DNA from: Ruminococcus flavefaciens
GTDB taxonomy: Bacteria > Bacillota > Clostridia > Oscillospirales > Ruminococcaceae
Direction of reading: 5' to 3'
NCBI GenBank assembly: GCA_902792495.1
Contig: CADBAC010000034.1
Location: 1 to 8,045 of the forward strand
DNA length: 8,045 nt
Below the pieces are notes generated by a model, which was given only the letters and a program-made list of their open reading frames with translations, was not told where the DNA came from and did no database searches. Made by a program: the position numbers and the translations under genes. Positions 5,320-8,045 of this stretch are shown here, one piece after another; position 1 is the first letter of the stretch, and each line of letters starts with the position of its first letter.

Positions 5320-7606
5320 CGTCTTTTTCCTCCTCTGTCTTTTCTGTTTCGGGCTTTTCCTTTTTAGCCTTTATCTTTTCGGCAACATTTTCCTTTATCT
5401 TTTCAAGCTTCTGTTCTTCCTTCTTTTTCTTGTGCTTCTTCGCAGCGGCAACAGCAATGATAAGAACTATCAGAGCGGCAAGAAGTACGCCCATTACAAT
5501 AAGGAATATCTTTGATACGTTGTGTTCGCCTATTTCTATAGTTCCTGGAACTACCTTTATACCGTAGTCCTTGGCATACTGATAAGGGATAGTGTCCTTG
5601 TCTGCGTAGACCTTGAAGCCTTCGATAAGGGCATCTGTCGGTTCTTTGTCCTGTGCGTCCTCGTCCATGAGATTTATCTCATCGTCATAGAAGAATCCGA
5701 AGGAATATGTACCGATCTTTTCGATCTTGTCGTAGAATCTGAGACTTTTCAGCTTCATGCACTCATAGAAAGCGTCAGCGCCGAGTATCCTGAGATTTTT
5801 CGACATCTTTACCTTGCGGAGGGCTTTGCAGTTTTCAAAGCCGTAAACACCTATCTCCTCAACATTTGAAAGGTCGATCTCCTCAAGGTAATTATTGTAT
5901 GCGAAAGCGGAATTTGCTATTTCCTTTACAGAATCGGGTATCTTGAAAGTCGTTCTCGGATTTGAAGCAGGATATGCAAGCAGAGTTGTCATTTCCTTAT
6001 CGTAAAGCACACCGTCCACCGAGCAGAAACTTCCGTCGCCGCCCTCTGTAACGTTTATCTCTGTGAGCATATTGTAAGAGATGAAAGGCTCGCTGTCGTT
6101 GACATTCTTACAGTTGCCCGAAAGAGTTATGCTTGTCAGTGCAGGACAGCTTTCAAATATGGAAGCTTCAAGAACCTCCGCACCGCCAAGGTCAGCCTTT
6201 GTAAGCATTGGACAATCACCGAAAGCGGCTTCACCGACAGTCTTTACACTCTGCGGAAGAACTATGGAAGTGAGATACTGACAGCTGTAGAATGCGCCCT
6301 TTCTTATCTCTGTGACAGTCTCGGGAAGCTTTATCACAGCTGATGAGCAGTTAGTGAAAGCTGTTGTATAAACGGAAGTAACATTGCATCCGCCCAGTTT
6401 TTCGGGAACTATGAGTTCGGGATCTGCGGAGCTGCAATTTGTGATAACTGCATTTCCGTCAACTATAGCGTACTCTATATCGCCCTCATAGAACTTTTCA
6501 AGATCTTTTATCTCCTGACTTTCTGCGAAATTCTCGGGAGTCATGAAAGCGAAATTGTTCTTATAGTTGAAGTCCTCATCAGAATCGGTACAGTAAGCAG
6601 AAGCCGCAGAGTCTGACTTGCCGACAACAACGAAACCGTCAACAGGTGTTTCGTTGCCCTCGTCGTCAACTTCGTAGCCGAAAGCGGAATATCCGATATT
6701 CTGTACTGATGAAGGAATTATGATATGTGTAAGGCCTGTATTCACGAAAGCTGACTGTTCAACGGAGAGAAGTCCTTCGGGAAGCTCTATATCTTCAAGC
6801 GCCTTACAGTTTGAGAAAGAACCGCCGCCGATCGTATCCAGAGAATCAGGAAGCTTTACTTCGCTCAGCGCAGTACAGCCTGCAAATGCAAAATCGCCTA
6901 TATCCGTAAGCGCAGTCTTGCTCAGGTCAGCTGATTTAAGCGACTCATTGCTGTTGAATGAGTGGCGGCCTATGGTCTCAAGTGATGAAGGGAATTTTAT
7001 GCTTTTCAGTTCAGTCATTGCCACAGCAGAAGTGCCTATGGTCTTTACTTTGCTGTCGATAGTGAAGCTGTCGCCTTTTTTGGCGGAAGGATAGCATATA
7101 AGAGTGGTCTTGTCCTTGGAATATAGAACGCCGTCCTCAGATACGTAGTCCTTGTTTCCGCTGTCAACAGTGATCTCCTGAAGCTTTGTACAGAAGATGA
7201 AAGGATTCTCAGCGGAGATATACTCTATGCTTGCGGGGAGAGAAATAGTCTCGATAGGACAGTTATCGTGGTCCTTGCCGAAAGCGTACTCACCGATGTC
7301 GGTAACTTTTTTGCCGTCGATGGTATCAGGCACGGTAATAGCGGTATCAGTGCCCGACCAGAACATGATACATACATTTCCGTCATCCATAACGGAGTAG
7401 GAGAAATCGCCTGAAACGGGGTATGAAGCGAGAAGGTCTTCTTCGCTTTCGTATTCATTTCCGTCCTCATCAACATATGACTGTTCAGAGTCGCCCCAGC
7501 CTTCGTAGGCCGTTTCGGCACGGACTATCGGAGCGGCAGGTATACAGGCTGAAGCACACAAAAGCAGGCTCAGCATGAACGCCGCAGTTTTTCTTGGTTT
7601 TATCAT
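5306..7606 (-). CDS. BspA-like leucine-rich-repeat membrane-anchored surface protein, two modules
   Basis: The 766-residue protein starts with a signal peptide (MIKPRKTAAFMLSLLLCASA...), probably cleaved after VRA at residue 30. An acidic linker follows, then two LRR modules at about 67-350 and 374-695. Each opens with a short beta segment (GDFSYSVMDDGN; GDIEYAIVDGN), has eight or nine LRR_5 repeats, carries a DGVLYxK...TTLxxYP insert in the array and ends in a GF.V....AYxYA-type cap. This is an internal duplication. A membrane helix at about 700-722 is followed by a 44-residue tail with 16 lysines and many glutamates. The protein should sit in the cell membrane with the LRRs outside and the tail in the cytoplasm. 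The ATG at 7606 is preferred over an in-frame TTG at 7621 because GAGAGGG lies 5' of it at normal spacing. It is the first gene after the promoter at 7659-7687. The ligand is unknown. Confidence 0.88.
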   Translation of the reverse strand: MIKPRKTAAFMLSLLLCASACIPAAPIVRAETAYEGWGDSEQSYVDEDGNEYESEEDLLASYPVSGDFSYSVMDDGNVCIMFWSGTDTAITVPDTIDGKKVTDIGEYAFGKDHDNCPIETISLPASIEYISAENPFIFCTKLQEITVDSGNKDYVSEDGVLYSKDKTTLICYPSAKKGDSFTIDSKVKTIGTSAVAMTELKSIKFPSSLETIGRHSFNSNESLKSADLSKTALTDIGDFAFAGCTALSEVKLPDSLDTIGGGSFSNCKALEDIELPEGLLSVEQSAFVNTGLTHIIIPSSVQNIGYSAFGYEVDDEGNETPVDGFVVVGKSDSAASAYCTDSDEDFNYKNNFAFMTPENFAESQEIKDLEKFYEGDIEYAIVDGNAVITNCSSADPELIVPEKLGGCNVTSVYTTAFTNCSSAVIKLPETVTEIRKGAFYSCQYLTSIVLPQSVKTVGEAAFGDCPMLTKADLGGAEVLEASIFESCPALTSITLSGNCKNVNDSEPFISYNMLTEINVTEGGDGSFCSVDGVLYDKEMTTLLAYPASNPRTTFKIPDSVKEIANSAFAYNNYLEEIDLSNVEEIGVYGFENCKALRKVKMSKNLRILGADAFYECMKLKSLRFYDKIEKIGTYSFGFFYDDEINLMDEDAQDKEPTDALIEGFKVYADKDTIPYQYAKDYGIKVVPGTIEIGEHNVSKIFLIVMGVLLAALIVLIIAVAAAKKHKKKKEEQKLEKIKENVAEKIKAKKEKPETEKTEEEKDDEAE

Positions 7607-7627
7607 AGTTTTCCCTCTCAATCTGAA

Positions 7628-7640
7628 CGGGCACAGCCCG
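7628..7640 (-). promoter_or_regulatory. Small leader hairpin before the first LRR gene
   Basis: CGGGC and GCCCG pair around a 3-nt loop in the short leader (about 45 nt), ending roughly 10 nt 5' of the GAGAGGG ribosome binding site. It may stabilise the message. It has only five base pairs and may have no function. Confidence 0.35.
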
Positions 7641-7658
7641 ATATAGTCTATTAATGTA

Positions 7659-7687
7659 ATTATACCATAATTGCTGCTTTATTGCAA
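7659..7687 (-). promoter_or_regulatory. Sigma-A promoter of the LRR/carbamoyltransferase/methylase cluster
   Basis: On the minus strand the -10 box is TATAAT (7659-7664), preceded by TGG to give an extended -10, and a TTGCAA -35 box (7682-7687) lies 17 bp upstream. Transcription should start near 7652. It is the only clear promoter found for the genes from 7606 down to 1963. Confidence 0.78.
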
Positions 7688-7733
7688 TGAATTTCACGCA
7701 TTTTTCACTACGGTTGCATTTACTTTTTATTTA

Positions 7734-7757
7734 GCGGCGGCGCAACCACGATCCGCT
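7734..7757 (+). repeat. 24-bp imperfect direct repeat, copy 1
   Basis: This segment begins GCGGCGGCGCAACCACGATC and matches 7815-7838 at 22 of 24 positions, both differences being C/T. The following sequences (CGTAAGCTCG and TGCTACGCTCG) are also related. The copies are 81 bp apart and flank the palindrome at 7777-7800, suggesting duplication of a larger unit. Confidence 0.75.
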
Positions 7758-7776
7758 CGTAAGCTCGAAAGAAATA

Positions 7777-7800
7777 TGTAGGGGCCGCCTTTGGCGGTCC
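7777..7800 (+). repeat. TGTAGGGG palindromic element, CCGCC-TTT-GGCGG type
   Basis: It starts TGTAGGGG and continues into the hairpin CCGCC-TTT-GGCGG, with further outer pairs (G-U, then two G-C). It shares the constant head with the copies at 7926, 8021, the inverted copy at 7982 and the element at 1941, but has its own stem sequence. Confidence 0.7.
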
Positions 7801-7802
7801 TT

Positions 7803-7819
7803 GCCGCTGAGCGAGCGGC
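7803..7819 (+). repeat. Short palindrome GCCGCT/AGCGGC
   Basis: GCCGCT (7803-7808) and AGCGGC (7814-7819) form a 6-bp stem with a 5-nt loop. It overlaps the start of the second 24-bp direct repeat and immediately follows the TGTAGGGG element, so it may belong to a composite repeat unit. Confidence 0.45.
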
Positions 7820-7838
7820 GGCGCAATCACGATTCGCT
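7815..7838 (+). repeat. 24-bp imperfect direct repeat, copy 2
   Basis: Partner of 7734-7757 with two C-to-T differences. It is followed by related GCTTGCTACGCTCGCTTA sequence. No flanking transposase or terminal inverted repeat is visible. Confidence 0.75.
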
Positions 7839-7925
7839 TGCTACGCTCGCTTACCTTTGTAAGGGCGATGAGTTTCAGGTCGCTCGTCGGCTTGCGTAGG
7901 TTGTTCGGGTTTCTGTTAACGTGAA

Positions 7926-7950
7926 TGTAGGGGCGCATTCCGTGCGCCCT
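7926..7950 (+). repeat. TGTAGGGG palindromic element, GGGCGCA/TGCGCCC type, copy 1
   Basis: The 25-bp sequence has a TGTA head and a 7-bp perfect stem GGGCGCA (7931-7937) / TGCGCCC (7943-7949) with loop TTCCG. It is identical at every position to 8021-8045, 95 bp away, indicating recent copying or homogenisation. Confidence 0.85.
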
Positions 7951-7981
7951 CGTTCTTCCGTTTCGGTGCGATTGGAACTGT

Positions 7982-8008
7982 GGGAGCCCGAGGGCGGGCT
8001 CCCCTACA
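7982..8008 (-). repeat. TGTAGGGG palindromic element in inverted orientation, GGGAGCCCG/CGGGCTCCC type
   Basis: A 9-bp perfect stem (7982-7990 with 7995-8003, loop AGGG) is followed by CTACA. Read on the minus strand the element therefore begins TGTAGGGG, like its neighbours. It lies between the two identical plus-orientation copies. Its stem sequence differs from theirs but stays fully paired. Confidence 0.8.
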
Positions 8009-8020
8009 AAGATTTGTTTC

Positions 8021-8045
8021 TGTAGGGGCGCATTCCGTGCGCCCT
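8021..8045 (+). repeat. TGTAGGGG palindromic element, GGGCGCA/TGCGCCC type, copy 2
   Basis: This is an exact duplicate of 7926-7950. It reaches the last base of the window, so its true right boundary cannot be seen. Confidence 0.85.

Larger units (their letters stand above)
7690..8045. other. Gene-free intergenic region rich in palindromes and repeats
   Basis: No credible gene is seen. The longest open frame (7720-7938, minus) lies over repeat sequence and has no ribosome binding site or recognisable domain. The region holds the individual repeats listed separately. It may continue beyond the right edge, since the last repeat ends exactly at the final base. Confidence 0.7.

Noticed and set aside
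7520..7606. Lipoprotein signal in the first LRR protein (cysteines in LLLCASAC)
   Set aside because: Neither cysteine has a proper lipobox before it (Ala-Ser-Ala-Cys lacks the usual Leu at -3); the VRA-ET site fits ordinary signal peptidase.
7607..7621. TTG start for the first LRR protein, adding 5 residues
   Set aside because: The added residues overlap the GAGAGGG binding site used by the ATG at 7606, which starts a typical signal peptide.
7720..7938. 72-codon minus-strand open frame in the right intergenic region
   Set aside because: It is made of repeat sequence (RIVIAPPL and RIVVAPPL come from the two direct-repeat copies), with no ribosome binding site or known domain.
7926..8045. Possible CRISPR array from two identical 25-bp repeats
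   Set aside because: Only two copies, the gap is 70 bp and itself contains an inverted relative, and no cas gene is present.

Overview
The window looks like chromosomal DNA from a low-to-moderate-GC gut Firmicute, probably a Ruminococcus-type member of the Oscillospiraceae. This rests on the scaffold-protein family at the left edge, two BspA-type leucine-rich-repeat surface proteins, AGGAGG-type ribosome binding sites, sigma-A promoters, and GTAGGGGC-headed intergenic palindromes. It is inferred from protein and motif recognition, not from a search.

Layout. Positions 1-663 (minus) hold a NifU/IscU-like Fe-S scaffold protein cut by the left edge. It has a good promoter (753-781) and a leader of about 80 nt that can fold into hairpins. 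Positions 782-1940 are visibly AT-rich. They hold one plus-strand gene (1064-1924) with its own extended -10 promoter and a 5'-terminal hairpin. Its product has an N-terminal Asp-Asp-Asp-Phe repeat tract, a NERD nuclease-like domain and a C-terminal topoisomerase-type zinc ribbon. It ends at a GC-rich hairpin facing the next, convergent operon.

Positions 1963-7606 are one minus-strand cluster. In transcription order it encodes a two-module BspA-like LRR membrane protein, a one-module LRR membrane protein (reading frames overlap by 14 bp), an atypical aspartate/ornithine carbamoyltransferase-family protein (after a 64-nt gap with a hairpin), and a FliB-like lysine-N-methylase whose start shares one base with the preceding stop. 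A strong promoter (7659-7687) precedes the first LRR gene. Both LRR proteins have a signal peptide, one C-terminal membrane helix and a lysine-rich cytoplasmic tail.

Positions 7690-8045 hold no credible gene. They contain repeated elements: two identical 25-bp palindromic copies, two relatives with different stem sequences, and an imperfect 24-bp direct repeat.

The most unusual items are the acidic-repeat/NERD/zinc-ribbon protein in its AT-rich pocket, the palindrome family with a constant head and compensated stems, and the linkage of lysine-tailed surface proteins with a carbamoyltransferase and a lysine-methylase homologue. Nothing here proves a new defence or signalling system; the functional links are inference.
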